The notes under the pieces are model-generated. The model was not told the DNA's origin, did no database searches, and saw only the letters and a list, made by a program, of their open reading frames with translations. 64,000 nt of DNA from positions 1 through 64,000 of the forward strand of contig JAHHSG010000004.1 of NCBI GenBank assembly GCA_020025305.1, written 5' to 3'. Positions 7,747 through 16,531 of this stretch are shown here, one piece after another. Position 1 is the stretch's first letter. Each line of letters starts with the position of its first letter. Position numbers and translations under genes: made by a program. The DNA comes from Oscillospiraceae bacterium (lineage in GTDB: Bacteria; Bacillota; Clostridia; Oscillospirales; Oscillospiraceae).

Positions 7747-8973
7747 ATGGGAATTTATGAAGAACTGGTGGAGCGTGGACTCATTGCTCAAGTAACCAAC
7801 GAAGAAGAGATTCGAGAGATGATCAACAACGGCAAGGCCACTTTCTATATTGGCTTTGACTGCACAGCGGACTCCCTCCATGTGGGGCACTTCATGGCAT
7901 TGTGCCTGATGAAGCGGCTGCAGATGGCGGGTAATAAACCCATTGCCTTGATTGGTGACGGCACCACACTGATCGGCGATCCCTCCGGTCGAACCGATAT
8001 GCGTCAGATGCTGGATGAGAAAGCCATCAAGCACAACGCCGCATGCTTTAAGCGCCAGATGGAGCGCTTTATCGATTTCTCTGACGACAAGGCTTTGATG
8101 CTCTACAACTCTGAATGGCTCAAGCCTTTGAACTATATTGAACTGCTGCGTGATGTGGGTGCCTGCTTCTCGGTCAACAACATGCTGCGTGCCGAGTGTT
8201 ATAAGCAGCGCATGGAGAAGGGACTCAGTTTCTTGGAGTTCAACTACATGATTATGCAGAGCTACGACTTCTACTACATGTTCCAGCATTACGGGTGCAA
8301 TATGCAGTTCGGCGGGAATGACCAATGGTCCAATATGCTGGGCGGTACGGAGCTGATCCGCCGCAAGCTGGGCAAGGACGCCCATGCCATGACCATCACA
8401 CTGCTCCTCAACAGCGAAGGCAAGAAGATGGGCAAAACCGCCTCCGGTGCTGTATGGCTGGATCCAAACAAAACCTCTCCCTTTGAATTCTATCAGTATT
8501 GGCGCAACGTGGACGATGCAGACGTGCTCAAGTGCATCCGTATGCTGACCTTCCTGCCGCTGGAAGAGATTCACAAGATGGACAACTGGGAAGGCGCTCA
8601 GCTCAATGATGCCAAGGAGATCCTTGCTTTTGAACTGACGAAGCTGGTTCACGGTGAGGAGGAAGCCGCTAAGGCCAAGGAGGCCTCTCATGCTCTCTTT
8701 GCGGGCAAGGGCAGCAGCGAGAATATGCCTACCACCGAACTGACCAATGATGATTTAGGCGGCGGTTCCATCGGCATCATTCCTCTCATGGTCAAGTGCG
8801 GCCTGTGCGCCAGCAATGGGGAAGCACGTCGCCTCATCCAGCAGGGCGGCATTTCTGTCAACGATGAAAAGGTCACTTCCATCGACACGGCGTATGGCCT
8901 GGAGCAGTTCACCGGCGAGGGTCTTGTGATTCGCAAGGGCAAAAAGGTATTCCACCGCGTCATTTTGGTGTGA
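7747..8973 (+). CDS. tyrS: Tyrosyl-tRNA synthetase
   Basis: Class I aminoacyl-tRNA synthetase of 408 residues that charges tRNA-Tyr. The HIGH-type motif is HVGH at 45-48, the KMSKS loop is KMGKT at 227-231, and the C-terminal S4 domain (about 345-405) binds the tRNA anticodon arm. ATG 7747 matches the family N terminus; AAAGGAG at 7726-7732 is a somewhat distant ribosome site (14 nt). An upstream ATG at 7634-region would overlap the T-box core and is rejected. Controlled by the tyrosine T-box just upstream. Confidence 0.96.
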   Translation: MGIYEELVERGLIAQVTNEEEIREMINNGKATFYIGFDCTADSLHVGHFMALCLMKRLQMAGNKPIALIGDGTTLIGDPSGRTDMRQMLDEKAIKHNAACFKRQMERFIDFSDDKALMLYNSEWLKPLNYIELLRDVGACFSVNNMLRAECYKQRMEKGLSFLEFNYMIMQSYDFYYMFQHYGCNMQFGGNDQWSNMLGGTELIRRKLGKDAHAMTITLLLNSEGKKMGKTASGAVWLDPNKTSPFEFYQYWRNVDDADVLKCIRMLTFLPLEEIHKMDNWEGAQLNDAKEILAFELTKLVHGEEEAAKAKEASHALFAGKGSSENMPTTELTNDDLGGGSIGIIPLMVKCGLCASNGEARRLIQQGGISVNDEKVTSIDTAYGLEQFTGEGLVIRKGKKVFHRVILV

Positions 8974-9035
8974 TGATGCTTCTTTCTGAATGAGAAAGTC
9001 GGCACAAGAACATTTTCTGCTGTGACAAAACAAGG

Positions 9036-9070
9036 GACGGTGTGAAAAATCGCACCGTCTCTTTGTTGCT
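9036..9070 (+). terminator. Terminator after tyrS
   Basis: GACGGTGTG (9036-9044) pairs with CGCACCGTC (9051-9059, one G-U pair), followed by a T-rich TCTCTTTGTTGCTTTT tail. Confidence 0.6.
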
Positions 9071-9084
9071 TTTCTCGCTGCCTA

Positions 9085-9113
9085 TTGAAATAGACGAGAA
9101 TCTATACTATAAT
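9085..9113 (+). promoter_or_regulatory. queA-tgt promoter
   Basis: TTGAAA at 9085-9090 and TATAAT at 9108-9113 with a 17-nt spacer, 45 nt before the queA start. Confidence 0.8.
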
Positions 9114-9158
9114 AAAAAATTGCAAAATTATAAAAATATAGCTTTATGGGATGATCGT

Positions 9159-10184
9159 ATGAGAACAAAAGATTTTGATTTTGAATTGCCGCAGGAGCTG
9201 ATTGCACAGACCCCTATTGCAAAGCGGGACGCTTCCAGACTGTTGGTGCTGCATAAGGACACCGGTGCGTGGGAGCATCGCCATTTCTTCGACCTGCCGT
9301 CCTATCTCCATCCTGGCGACTGCCTTATTTTGAACAACTCCCGTGTACTGCCGGCACGCCTGCTGGGACATCGCCTGCCTGGCGGCGGGGCCTGCGAGGT
9401 GCTGCTGCTCATCGACCGAGGAGAGGATACCTGGGAATGTCTGGTGCGCCCCGGCAAGAAAATGCGCATTGGCACTAAAGTCTCCTTTGGCGATGGACAG
9501 CTGACCGGCCAGATCGTGGAGGAGTTGCCCGGTGGTAATCGGTTGGTACACTTTTCCTATGAGGGGATTTTCTTGGAGGTACTGGAGCAACTGGGAAAGA
9601 TGCCTCTGCCGCCCTATATTAAAGAAGAATTGCAGGATCGTGAGCGGTATCAGACCGTCTATTCTAAGGTCAACGGATCGGCGGCTGCACCAACGGCCGG
9701 ACTTCACTTTACACCGGAATTGCTGGAGAAAATCAGTGCTATGGGTGTCAATATTGGCTATGTGACACTTCATGTAGGACTGGGTACCTTTCGTCCGGTG
9801 AAGGAGGATGAGATAACAGACCACGAGATGCACAGTGAATACTGTATCATTCCGCAGGAAACAGCAGATCTTATCAACGAGACAAAACGCAGGGGAGGCC
9901 GTGTCATCTGCGTGGGTACTACCTCTTGCCGCACGTTAGAGGCGTGGGCGGAGGAGGATGGAACCGTCAATGCCAGCGCCGGCTGGACGGATATTTTTAT
10001 CTATCCGGGTTACCGCTTTAAGGTATTGGATGCGCTGGTAACCAACTTCCACCTGCCGGAGTCTACTCTTTTGATGTTGGTCTCAGCGCTGGCAGGCCGG
10101 GAACACATTTTGGCTGCTTACAACGAGGCGGTGAAGGAACGATATCGCTTCTTCAGTTTTGGTGATGCGATGTTCATTGAATAA
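9159..10184 (+). CDS. queA: S-adenosylmethionine:tRNA ribosyltransferase-isomerase
   Basis: Transfers and isomerises the ribosyl part of SAM to preQ1 at position 34 of GUN tRNAs, giving epoxyqueuosine. The 341-residue length and N terminus (KDFDFELPQELIAQ) are typical, as are the motifs HFFDLPSYL, GDCLILNNSRVLPARL and the AAPTAGLHFT signature in the second half. ATG 9159 is taken because it gives the family start; an in-frame ATG at 9042 lies upstream of the -10 box and inside the previous terminator. The gene is followed after 12 nt by tgt, so both queuosine enzymes are co-transcribed. Confidence 0.96.
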   Translation: MRTKDFDFELPQELIAQTPIAKRDASRLLVLHKDTGAWEHRHFFDLPSYLHPGDCLILNNSRVLPARLLGHRLPGGGACEVLLLIDRGEDTWECLVRPGKKMRIGTKVSFGDGQLTGQIVEELPGGNRLVHFSYEGIFLEVLEQLGKMPLPPYIKEELQDRERYQTVYSKVNGSAAAPTAGLHFTPELLEKISAMGVNIGYVTLHVGLGTFRPVKEDEITDHEMHSEYCIIPQETADLINETKRRGGRVICVGTTSCRTLEAWAEEDGTVNASAGWTDIFIYPGYRFKVLDALVTNFHLPESTLLMLVSALAGREHILAAYNEAVKERYRFFSFGDAMFIE

Positions 10185-10196
10185 AGGAGTTTACGG

Positions 10197-11330
10197 ATGT
10201 TTGAAGTGATTAAAAAAGAGGGGAAGGCCCGGCGAGGTCGGTTTCGCTGTGCCCATGGGGACGAAGTGCAGACACCGGTCTTTATGAACGTGGGCACCCA
10301 AGGCGCCATCAAGGGCGGCATTGATGCCTTTGATTTGAAAGAACTCGGGTGCCAGATTGAACTTTCCAACACATATCACCTCCACCTGCGCCCCGGCGAT
10401 GATGTCGTGCGCACCATGGGCGGACTTCATGCGTTTATGCGCTGGGATGGGCCGATCCTTACGGATAGCGGCGGATTTCAGGTGTTCTCACTGGCGGGAT
10501 TGCGGAAAATTACCGAAGATGGGGTTACCTTTGCTTCGCATTTGGATGGGCATCGCATTTTCATGGGGCCGGAGGAAAGTATGCAAATCCAGTCCCATCT
10601 GGGTTCTGATGTTGCAATGGCCTTCGATGAATGCGTGGAAAACCCTGCCACGTACGAATACGCCAAGGCATCCTGTGAGCGGACACTGCGGTGGCTGCAG
10701 CGCTGCAAAGTGGAACATGACCGCCTGAATGCCCTTCCCGATACGGTAAACCCGCAGCAGATGCTCTTTGGTATCAATCAAGGGGCTACCTTTGCAGACC
10801 TTCGTGTCTGGCATATGAAAGAAATTGCCAAGATCGACTGTGACGGCTTTGCGATCGGTGGTCTGGCAGTGGGGGAGCCGACGGAAGTGATGTACGAGAT
10901 GATTGATGCGGTGGAACCGTATATGCCGGAGGAGAAGCCCCGGTATCTCATGGGCGTAGGAACCCCTTCGAACATAATCGAGGGTGTAGCACGTGGCGTG
11001 GATTTCTTCGACTGTGTGATGCCGGCGCGGAATGCGCGCCATGGCAAGCTCTTTACATGGGACGGAGCACTGAATATCAAAAACGCCAAGTACAAGCTGG
11101 ATGATCGTCCCATTGATCCAAAGTGCGACTGCCCGGTGTGCCGCCGCTTCAGCCGCGCCTATATCCGGCATCTCTTTACCGCAGAAGAAATTTTGGCCAT
11201 GCGCCTGGCGGTGATGCACAATCTCTACTTCTATAATAAGTTGATGGAACGCATTCGGGAAGCGCTGGATGAGGATCGTTTCGAAGCGTTCCGACAGGAA
11301 TACAGTGAAAAATTGAATAGGCGCATATAA
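10197..11330 (+). CDS. tgt: tRNA-guanine transglycosylase
   Basis: Exchanges guanine 34 of tRNA-Asp, -Asn, -His and -Tyr for preQ1 in queuosine synthesis. The 377-residue TIM-barrel protein has the SGGFQVFSL substrate-binding segment and the zinc site C-x-C-x2-C-x25-H complete as C310, C312, C315 and H341. AAGGAG precedes ATG 10197. It works one step ahead of QueA, encoded just upstream. No preQ1 synthesis genes (queCDEF) are seen here, so the precursor may be imported or made elsewhere. Confidence 0.97.
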   Translation: MFEVIKKEGKARRGRFRCAHGDEVQTPVFMNVGTQGAIKGGIDAFDLKELGCQIELSNTYHLHLRPGDDVVRTMGGLHAFMRWDGPILTDSGGFQVFSLAGLRKITEDGVTFASHLDGHRIFMGPEESMQIQSHLGSDVAMAFDECVENPATYEYAKASCERTLRWLQRCKVEHDRLNALPDTVNPQQMLFGINQGATFADLRVWHMKEIAKIDCDGFAIGGLAVGEPTEVMYEMIDAVEPYMPEEKPRYLMGVGTPSNIIEGVARGVDFFDCVMPARNARHGKLFTWDGALNIKNAKYKLDDRPIDPKCDCPVCRRFSRAYIRHLFTAEEILAMRLAVMHNLYFYNKLMERIREALDEDRFEAFRQEYSEKLNRRI

Positions 11331-11345
11331 TCCGCGTAAACCCTC

Positions 11346-11374
11346 TTGCAAAAGTTCATGAATTTTTGTATAAT
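11346..11374 (+). promoter_or_regulatory. yajC promoter
   Basis: TTGCAA at 11346-11351 and TATAAT at 11369-11374, spacer 17 nt, 33 nt before the yajC start. Confidence 0.75.
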
Positions 11375-11407
11375 TACTCTTATATCTTGTAAAAAGGAGA
11401 TCATTTC

Positions 11408-11842
11408 ATGTTTAACTTGATCGAAACGGCACATGCTGCCAGTGGTGCTGCTCCTGCGGCCGGCGGTATGGGCTCTACCATCCTCATGCTGGTGATTATG
11501 ATTGCCATCTTCTACTTCTTCCTCATTCGTCCTGAGAACAAGCGGAAGAAGGAAGCCGAGCAGATGCGCAGCACTTTGAAAAAGGGTGATTGGCTGACCA
11601 CCATCGGTGGTCTGTACGGCCGTGTTGTGGCCATCACGGATCGCACAGTGGTGCTGGAGACCAGCGAGGATCGTGTCCGCGTGGAATTTCTGAAATCCGC
11701 CATTAGCTCTGTGGGTACTCTGGATGAGCAGGCTGCCGCTGCACAGCGCACTCGTAAGGAGAAGAAAGCTGCTGACGCTGCAAAGGCCGCTGAGGCTAGC
11801 CAGGCCGCAGAAGAGGAGAAGAAAAACTCTCCCGAGGAGTAA
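11408..11842 (+). CDS. yajC: Preprotein translocase subunit YajC
   Basis: A 144-residue accessory component of the Sec translocon (SecDF-YajC). After an Ala/Gly-rich N terminus there is one membrane helix (about 20-40, TILMLVIMIAIFYFFLIRP), then the soluble YajC domain with the conserved KKGDWLTTIGGLYGRV segment. The C-terminal tail (about 105-144) is a long Ala/Glu/Lys-rich, likely helical extension that is longer than in many homologues. AAGGAG lies before ATG 11408. The position downstream of tgt is conserved in many bacteria. secD/secF are not in the window. Confidence 0.93.
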   Translation: MFNLIETAHAASGAAPAAGGMGSTILMLVIMIAIFYFFLIRPENKRKKEAEQMRSTLKKGDWLTTIGGLYGRVVAITDRTVVLETSEDRVRVEFLKSAISSVGTLDEQAAAAQRTRKEKKAADAAKAAEASQAAEEEKKNSPEE

Positions 11843-11858
11843 TTTTCTGCATAAGAAC

Positions 11859-11908
11859 ACCTCTTCCGAATATGCTTCCAATAGAAGCTGTTCGGAGGAG
11901 GTTTTTTT
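11859..11908 (+). terminator. Terminator-like hairpin containing the next gene's ribosome site
   Basis: ACCTCTTCCGAA (11859-11870) pairs with TTCGGAGGAGGT (11891-11902, one G-U), with an inner GCTTC/GAAGC stem, followed by seven T. The GGAGGAGG that should load ribosomes for the gene at 11909 is the 3' arm of this stem, so the hairpin could both end the yajC transcript and hide the start of the next gene. Confidence 0.65.
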
Positions 11909-12331
11909 ATGCCCTTTTGGAAGGAAGTGCTGGAAAAGCGTTTTTGGTTGGGAGTAATGCTTTTGCTTTTAACGACGGTTGCTGTGGATGCGTTGGGAGC
12001 TGCGGTACTGTGCCATGGGTGGCTGCCTATGTCGTATGCCCATCCGTGCATGCTGGCGGGCTGGCTCGTAGGCGGTTTTGTCGGCGGAAGATTCCTACTG
12101 TCAACAGGGAGGGAGCAGCCTTTGCTCTGTGCCGTGCTGCTCTGTGCGGTTACCTATGTACTTGCTTGGGGGATCGGCCTTGGGTTTTCACAGGGCAGAT
12201 GCAGCCCGGAGAGCTGGTGGCAGGTAGGTGTCGCACTGATTGCGGCAGCTCTTGCGGCAGCACTGATAGGGCCGGGGAAGAAACGCGGCCGTCGGAAAAA
12301 GGGGAAACGCGGCGTTGGAAAGAGTCGGTAA
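11909..12331 (+). CDS. TIGR04086-family (YrzE-like) membrane protein
   Basis: A 140-residue protein with four likely membrane helices (about 12-34, 44-62, 68-90 and 104-122) and a strongly basic Lys/Arg/Gly tail. The fold, size and place after yajC match the uncharacterised TIGR04086 family (B. subtilis YrzE). No function is known. ATG 11909 follows GGAGGAGG closely, but that site is embedded in a terminator-like hairpin; a GTG at 11927 or ATG 11957 are alternative starts. The basic tail would be cytoplasmic by the positive-inside rule. Confidence 0.7.
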   Translation: MPFWKEVLEKRFWLGVMLLLLTTVAVDALGAAVLCHGWLPMSYAHPCMLAGWLVGGFVGGRFLLSTGREQPLLCAVLLCAVTYVLAWGIGLGFSQGRCSPESWWQVGVALIAAALAAALIGPGKKRGRRKKGKRGVGKSR

Positions 12332-12701
12332 CATAATGCATATAAAGCATATATAGTGAAAATCACAAAAATGAAGTTTCCCCCAAAAATCGTTTGACTT
12401 TTCAGGCATCATCTGCCCTACATTTTTGATCTGCCATGTCTTCTATATGTAGGGGAACCTAGCATTCTACGATTCCATATATTGCCCATCTTCCAGTGAA
12501 GCGCACTAGTAGGAAGGACGGTTTTACCAGTTTACATAATGTAGTTAACATAACATTTTAACATAATTGCCAAAAAAACTTTATTTGGAGGAAAACACTT
12601 GCGATTTCTGCGGTTCTGCCATATAGTGTATGATATAGCGACATGTTCGGATACTTCTAATTCCCCGGCTTGTCTCATAGACTGAACCGAGGTGAAGTTT
12701 C
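12332..12701. other. 370-nt intergenic region before spoIIM
   Basis: No gene of useful size is visible. It contains an inverted repeat CCCTACAT 12416-12423 / ATGTAGGG 12447-12454 and an A/T-rich stretch near 12535-12572 with repeated AACATAA/ACATAAT words. A CATATAGT box at 12620-12627 resembles a sigma-E -10 element, in keeping with a sporulation gene downstream, but no matching -35 box is convincing. Confidence 0.4.
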
Positions 12702-13331
12702 ATGAACCGTGGCCGTACTTTTCAAAGGTGGAATATTCATTTAACATTTCGCGTACAATTGATGTTGTTATGTATCCTTTTTGCTGTGGGTGTCGTGCTT
12801 GGCTGGAGGCTATATGGAAACATAGCACAGCAGAGTAGCCAACAGTTACAGGAATATCTGACGGATTACAGTGAATTGATGGCCTGCACCAAGGCGGCAC
12901 CCGCCTCACTGCTGTCTGCGCTATTTCTCTATTTTCGTTATCCGCTTTTGATTTTTATATTTGGTTTTTCGGCGCTGGGAGTTTTCCTGATTCCGCTCCT
13001 ATGTATGACGGAGGGCTTTTTCCTGTCCTTTGCCGTCACATCTTTCGTGGCCTCCATGGGCCGCAATGGTGTGCTGCTGGCGCTGGCTGCACTGGGCGTG
13101 CGGTGTCTTTTCACACTGCCGTGCATTCTTTTTCTGGCTATGTGGGCCATGAATGCGGCACGGCAGTTAGGAAAGCGGGGAACGTTGGGAGGCCGAAAAA
13201 GCCGGGCAATTTATGAGCCTATTTATTTTTTGCGATTTGGTGCGTGTGTGTTGATCTTGCTGTTGGGCGTTGTACTGGAAGTCACTTTCGTCCCTCGATT
13301 GTTTCAGGCAGCCTTGACAGTGATTTCGTAA
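12702..13331 (+). CDS. spoIIM: Stage II sporulation protein M
   Basis: A 209-residue polytopic membrane protein with five or so hydrophobic segments (about 16-35, 66-92, 98-118, 124-147 and 176-198). SpoIIM works with SpoIID and SpoIIP in the DMP peptidoglycan machine that drives engulfment of the forespore. The identification rests on size, helix pattern and the conserved spoIIM-xerD gene pair of Bacillus and clostridia; the sequence itself is poorly conserved. GAGGTG precedes ATG 12702. It lies 20 nt ahead of xerD and probably shares its transcript during sporulation. Confidence 0.75.
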   Translation: MNRGRTFQRWNIHLTFRVQLMLLCILFAVGVVLGWRLYGNIAQQSSQQLQEYLTDYSELMACTKAAPASLLSALFLYFRYPLLIFIFGFSALGVFLIPLLCMTEGFFLSFAVTSFVASMGRNGVLLALAALGVRCLFTLPCILFLAMWAMNAARQLGKRGTLGGRKSRAIYEPIYFLRFGACVLILLLGVVLEVTFVPRLFQAALTVIS

Positions 13332-13351
13332 GTGAGGAGTGAGCATTTGGC

Positions 13352-14236
13352 ATGACAGACTACATTCAAGCGTATCGTACATATCTCATGGAGGAACGGC
13401 ATGTATCGGCTAATACGCTTAGCTCCTATCTGCGGGATATGAACCAGTTCTGGGTGTGGCTCACAGGAAATGGTGTGGTGGATCTTCGCAAAGTGAAAAA
13501 AAACGTGATCTCTCAATACCTCCAGCATATGGAACACATCGGAAAATCACCGGCTACCATTACGCGCAGTACGGCATCCATCAAGTCCTTTTATCAGTTT
13601 ATGGTGGCAGATGGATATATGAAGGTGAATCCTGCCAAGGCAGTGACCGCAGTAAAGGTAGAACGAAAATGTCCGGAGATTTTAACCAATCAGGAGGTGG
13701 AGCTCTTTTTGGAGCAGCCCAAATGTGTGGATGAAAAGGGATACAGAGATCACGCCATGCTGGAACTTTTATACGCTACCGGCATCCGCGTTTCCGAACT
13801 GATTGGTCTGAATGTTGATGACATTAACCTCTCCATCGGTATTATCCACTGCCATAACCAGGATAAGGAGCGGGTGATTCCCCTTTACCATGGAGCTGTA
13901 AAGGCTTTGCAGGACTATATACGTGACATTCGCCCGCGGCTGATTGCCGACCCTGACGAACAGGCACTGTTCGTCAATATGAACGGTGAGCGTATGAGCC
14001 GGCAAGGCTTTTGGAAGATTATCAAATACTATCAGGAAAAGGCGGGAATCGACAAGGAGATCACGCCCCATATGCTGCGGCATTCCTTTGCCGTGCATCT
14101 CTTAGAGAACGGAGCAGATCTTCATTCCATTCAGGAGATGCTGGGACATGCCGTTATCTCTTCCACTCAGATTTATGCACAGGCAGTCAATAAGCAACTG
14201 CGGGATGTCTATCAGAAGGCACATCCTCGCGCATAG
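13352..14236 (+). CDS. xerD: Site-specific tyrosine recombinase XerD
   Basis: A 294-residue tyrosine recombinase that, with XerC, resolves chromosome dimers at dif during division. The SAM-like core-binding domain covers residues 1-90; the catalytic residues are visible as R146, H240, R243, H266 and the nucleophile Y275. Length and the spoIIM-xerD context fit the housekeeping XerD rather than an integrase. GAGGAG is about 12 nt before ATG 13352. A second, longer recombinase is encoded at 30596-31639. Confidence 0.9.
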   Translation: MTDYIQAYRTYLMEERHVSANTLSSYLRDMNQFWVWLTGNGVVDLRKVKKNVISQYLQHMEHIGKSPATITRSTASIKSFYQFMVADGYMKVNPAKAVTAVKVERKCPEILTNQEVELFLEQPKCVDEKGYRDHAMLELLYATGIRVSELIGLNVDDINLSIGIIHCHNQDKERVIPLYHGAVKALQDYIRDIRPRLIADPDEQALFVNMNGERMSRQGFWKIIKYYQEKAGIDKEITPHMLRHSFAVHLLENGADLHSIQEMLGHAVISSTQIYAQAVNKQLRDVYQKAHPRA

Positions 14237-14244
14237 GAACAATC

Positions 14245-14281
14245 GAAACCGCTGTCACGATCCCGTGAGCAGCGGTTTTTG
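14245..14281 (+). terminator. Terminator after xerD
   Basis: AACCGCTG and CAGCGGTT arms with an inner CACG/CGTG stem, followed by TTTTTG. Confidence 0.8.
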
Positions 14282-14310
14282 TTGCCTTTTAGAAGCCGTT
14301 TTGGTATAAT
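14282..14310 (+). promoter_or_regulatory. ruvCAB-glmM promoter
   Basis: TTGCCT at 14282-14287 and TATAAT at 14305-14310, spacer 17 nt. It starts right at the end of the xerD terminator. Confidence 0.7.
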
Positions 14311-14334
14311 ACACCTTATTGGAGGGATGGAGCC

Positions 14335-14847
14335 ATGCGAATTTTGGGGATCGACCCCGGGGTAGCTACGGTAGGTTTCGGTGTGATTGAGTCGGATCAT
14401 GTGCGCCAGCAAATGCTGCAATACGGCGCTATTACCACCCCGGCCGGCCAGCCTTTGGCCAGACGGTTGGTACAGATCGGTGAGGATATGACGGAATTGA
14501 TCCGTCAGTTTCAGCCGGACGAAATCGCCATCGAAGAGCTCTTCTTCAGCAAAAATATCACGACCGGAATTGCAGTGGCGCACGCCCGCGGTATTATTCT
14601 CTATATCGCGGAAAAAATGCAGGTTCCCATCTACGAATACACACCTATGCAGGTCAAGCAGGCCGTTGTTGGCTATGGCTTGGCGGAAAAGCGGCAGGTA
14701 ATGGATATGACGCGACGGCTTTTGCATTTGAAGGCCATCCCGCGGCCGGACGATGCCGCGGACGCTTTGGCCATTGCGATCTGCCACGCCCGCAGTATGA
14801 CCAGTATGCTGCGGCGTTGCCAAACGGATGTGAAAGAAACCGTCTAA
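14335..14847 (+). CDS. ruvC: Holliday junction resolvase RuvC
   Basis: The 170-residue endonuclease cuts Holliday junctions moved by RuvAB. The acidic active site is seen as D7 in GIDPGVATVG, the glutamate in IAIEELFF (about 67), and the aspartates of the DDAADALAIA motif (about 138-144). GGAGG precedes ATG 14335. The gene heads ruvC-ruvA-ruvB, ending 11 nt before ruvA. Confidence 0.96.
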   Translation: MRILGIDPGVATVGFGVIESDHVRQQMLQYGAITTPAGQPLARRLVQIGEDMTELIRQFQPDEIAIEELFFSKNITTGIAVAHARGIILYIAEKMQVPIYEYTPMQVKQAVVGYGLAEKRQVMDMTRRLLHLKAIPRPDDAADALAIAICHARSMTSMLRRCQTDVKETV

Positions 14848-14858
14848 GGAGGTTCTCC

Positions 14859-15455
14859 GTGTTTTATTATCTCAACGGCATCGTGGCGGAAACAGGTGCC
14901 AATCTGGCCGTCATTGATTGCGGTGGTGTAGGCTACAGCTGCGCCACTACCAATTACACGCTGGCACAGCTGAAAAAAGGGGAGAAGGCAAAGCTGTACA
15001 CCTATCTCCATGTACGGGAGGATATTTTCGAACTCTATGGTTTTGCCAGCCAAAGCGAACTGAACAGCTTTAAAATGCTCATCAGCGTATCTGGCGTGGG
15101 CCCCAAAGCTGCACTGGCGGTACTGTCGGCCACAACGCCCAATCAACTGGTGTTGTCTATTGTGACGGGGGACGAAAAGGCACTGACGGCTGCCCCCGGT
15201 ATCGGCAAGAAGATTGCCCAGCGGATCATTCTGGAATTAAAGGATAAACTGGCAAAGGAGCAGAGCAGCTTTACGGCGGACAGTGGTACTGTGCCTGTGG
15301 TAGTCCAGAACGACAAGTCTGCGGAGGCCGCCGCCGCACTGTCTGTGTTGGGCTATACGTCCCAGGATATTGCCGTTGCCCTCAAGGGAATCGATATGGC
15401 TTCTCTTCCATTGGAAGAGGTCATCCGACAGGCGCTGAAAAAAATGGTGCGATAA
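14859..15455 (+). CDS. ruvA: Holliday junction branch-migration protein RuvA
   Basis: The 198-residue tetrameric DNA-binding subunit of the RuvAB motor. An OB-fold (1-62) is followed by two helix-hairpin-helix motifs (VSGVGPKAALAVL and APGIGKKIAQRII) and, after an acidic linker, the UBA-like domain III that touches RuvB. GTG 14859 gives the family start FYYLNGIV and follows AAGGAGG at 14847-14853; ATG codons further upstream are inside ruvC. Confidence 0.96.
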   Translation: MFYYLNGIVAETGANLAVIDCGGVGYSCATTNYTLAQLKKGEKAKLYTYLHVREDIFELYGFASQSELNSFKMLISVSGVGPKAALAVLSATTPNQLVLSIVTGDEKALTAAPGIGKKIAQRIILELKDKLAKEQSSFTADSGTVPVVVQNDKSAEAAAALSVLGYTSQDIAVALKGIDMASLPLEEVIRQALKKMVR

Positions 15456-15467
15456 GGAGCAAATACT

Positions 15468-16508
15468 GTGAGTATTGACTTTGGAACGGATATCTATGAA
15501 GAACCGATAGTATCAACATCCTTCTTGCCGGAGGATACCGCCGAACAGTCCCTGCGTCCTCGGACACTACAGGAGTATGTGGGGCAAACTAAGGCCAAGG
15601 AGAACTTGTCCGTCTATATCGAGGCGGCTCGCCGCCGCACGGAGGCGCTGGATCATGTGCTGCTCCACGGCCCTCCCGGCCTCGGCAAGACAACGCTGGC
15701 CGGAATCATTGCGGCGGAGATGGGTGTCAATATACGTATTACCTCCGGGCCCGCCATTGAAAAGCCGGGGGATCTGGCAGCACTGCTGACCAATCTCAGT
15801 GAAAATGATATTCTCTTTGTGGATGAGATCCATCGGCTCAATCGTTCGGTGGAGGAAATCCTCTATCCTGCAATGGAGGACTACGCCATTGATATCATCA
15901 TCGGCAAGGGGCCTTCCGCGAACTCCATCCGCTTGGATCTGCCGAAATTCACCCTGATTGGGGCTACCACCCGTGCAGGCTCTCTGTCTGCACCGCTGCG
16001 TGACCGCTTTGGCGTAACGCTGCGCTTGGAGCTTTATACGCCGGAGGAGCTGGCGCATATCGTTACGCGCAGTGCCGGGATTTTGCAGGTACCCATTGAG
16101 GCATCCGGGGCTATGGAGATTGCCCGCCGTTCTCGCGGCACCCCCCGGATTGCCAATCGTATGCTGCGGCGTGTGCGGGACTTTGCACAGATTAAGGCTG
16201 ACGGTGTCATCAGCAGGGAAGTGGCAGATATGGGACTGCAAGCGCTGGAAATCGACGATCTGGGTCTTGATCCCGTGGATCGCCGGATGCTGCGTGCCAT
16301 TATTGAAAATTACGGCGGTGGCCCGGTAGGGCTGGATACGCTGGCTGCCACCATTGGTGAGGAGTCCATTACATTGGAGGATGTTTATGAACCGTATCTC
16401 ATGCAGATTGGTTTTCTCACACGAACGCCTCGCGGACGCTGCGTGACACGTAAGGCCTATGAACACCTCCATATGGAGCTGTTGGGGCCGGAGCAATTAG
16501 AGATTTGA
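15468..16508 (+). CDS. ruvB: Holliday junction branch-migration ATPase RuvB
   Basis: The AAA+ motor of RuvAB, 346 residues. Walker A is GPPGLGKT at 68-75, Walker B is FVDEIHRLN, and the winged-helix domain follows after residue 265. The GTG start at 15468 has AAGGAG at 15454-15459. The coding end lies 23 nt before the chosen glmM start, so all four genes form one transcript. Confidence 0.97.
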   Translation: MSIDFGTDIYEEPIVSTSFLPEDTAEQSLRPRTLQEYVGQTKAKENLSVYIEAARRRTEALDHVLLHGPPGLGKTTLAGIIAAEMGVNIRITSGPAIEKPGDLAALLTNLSENDILFVDEIHRLNRSVEEILYPAMEDYAIDIIIGKGPSANSIRLDLPKFTLIGATTRAGSLSAPLRDRFGVTLRLELYTPEELAHIVTRSAGILQVPIEASGAMEIARRSRGTPRIANRMLRRVRDFAQIKADGVISREVADMGLQALEIDDLGLDPVDRRMLRAIIENYGGGPVGLDTLAATIGEESITLEDVYEPYLMQIGFLTRTPRGRCVTRKAYEHLHMELLGPEQLEI

Positions 16509-16531
16509 TGACGAAGGAAAGGCTGGTTTTT

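Noticed and set aside
7390..8691. 433-codon frame antisense to tyrS
   Set aside because: Mirror of the third-position bias of tyrS; no start signals; tyrS has motifs, promoter and T-box.
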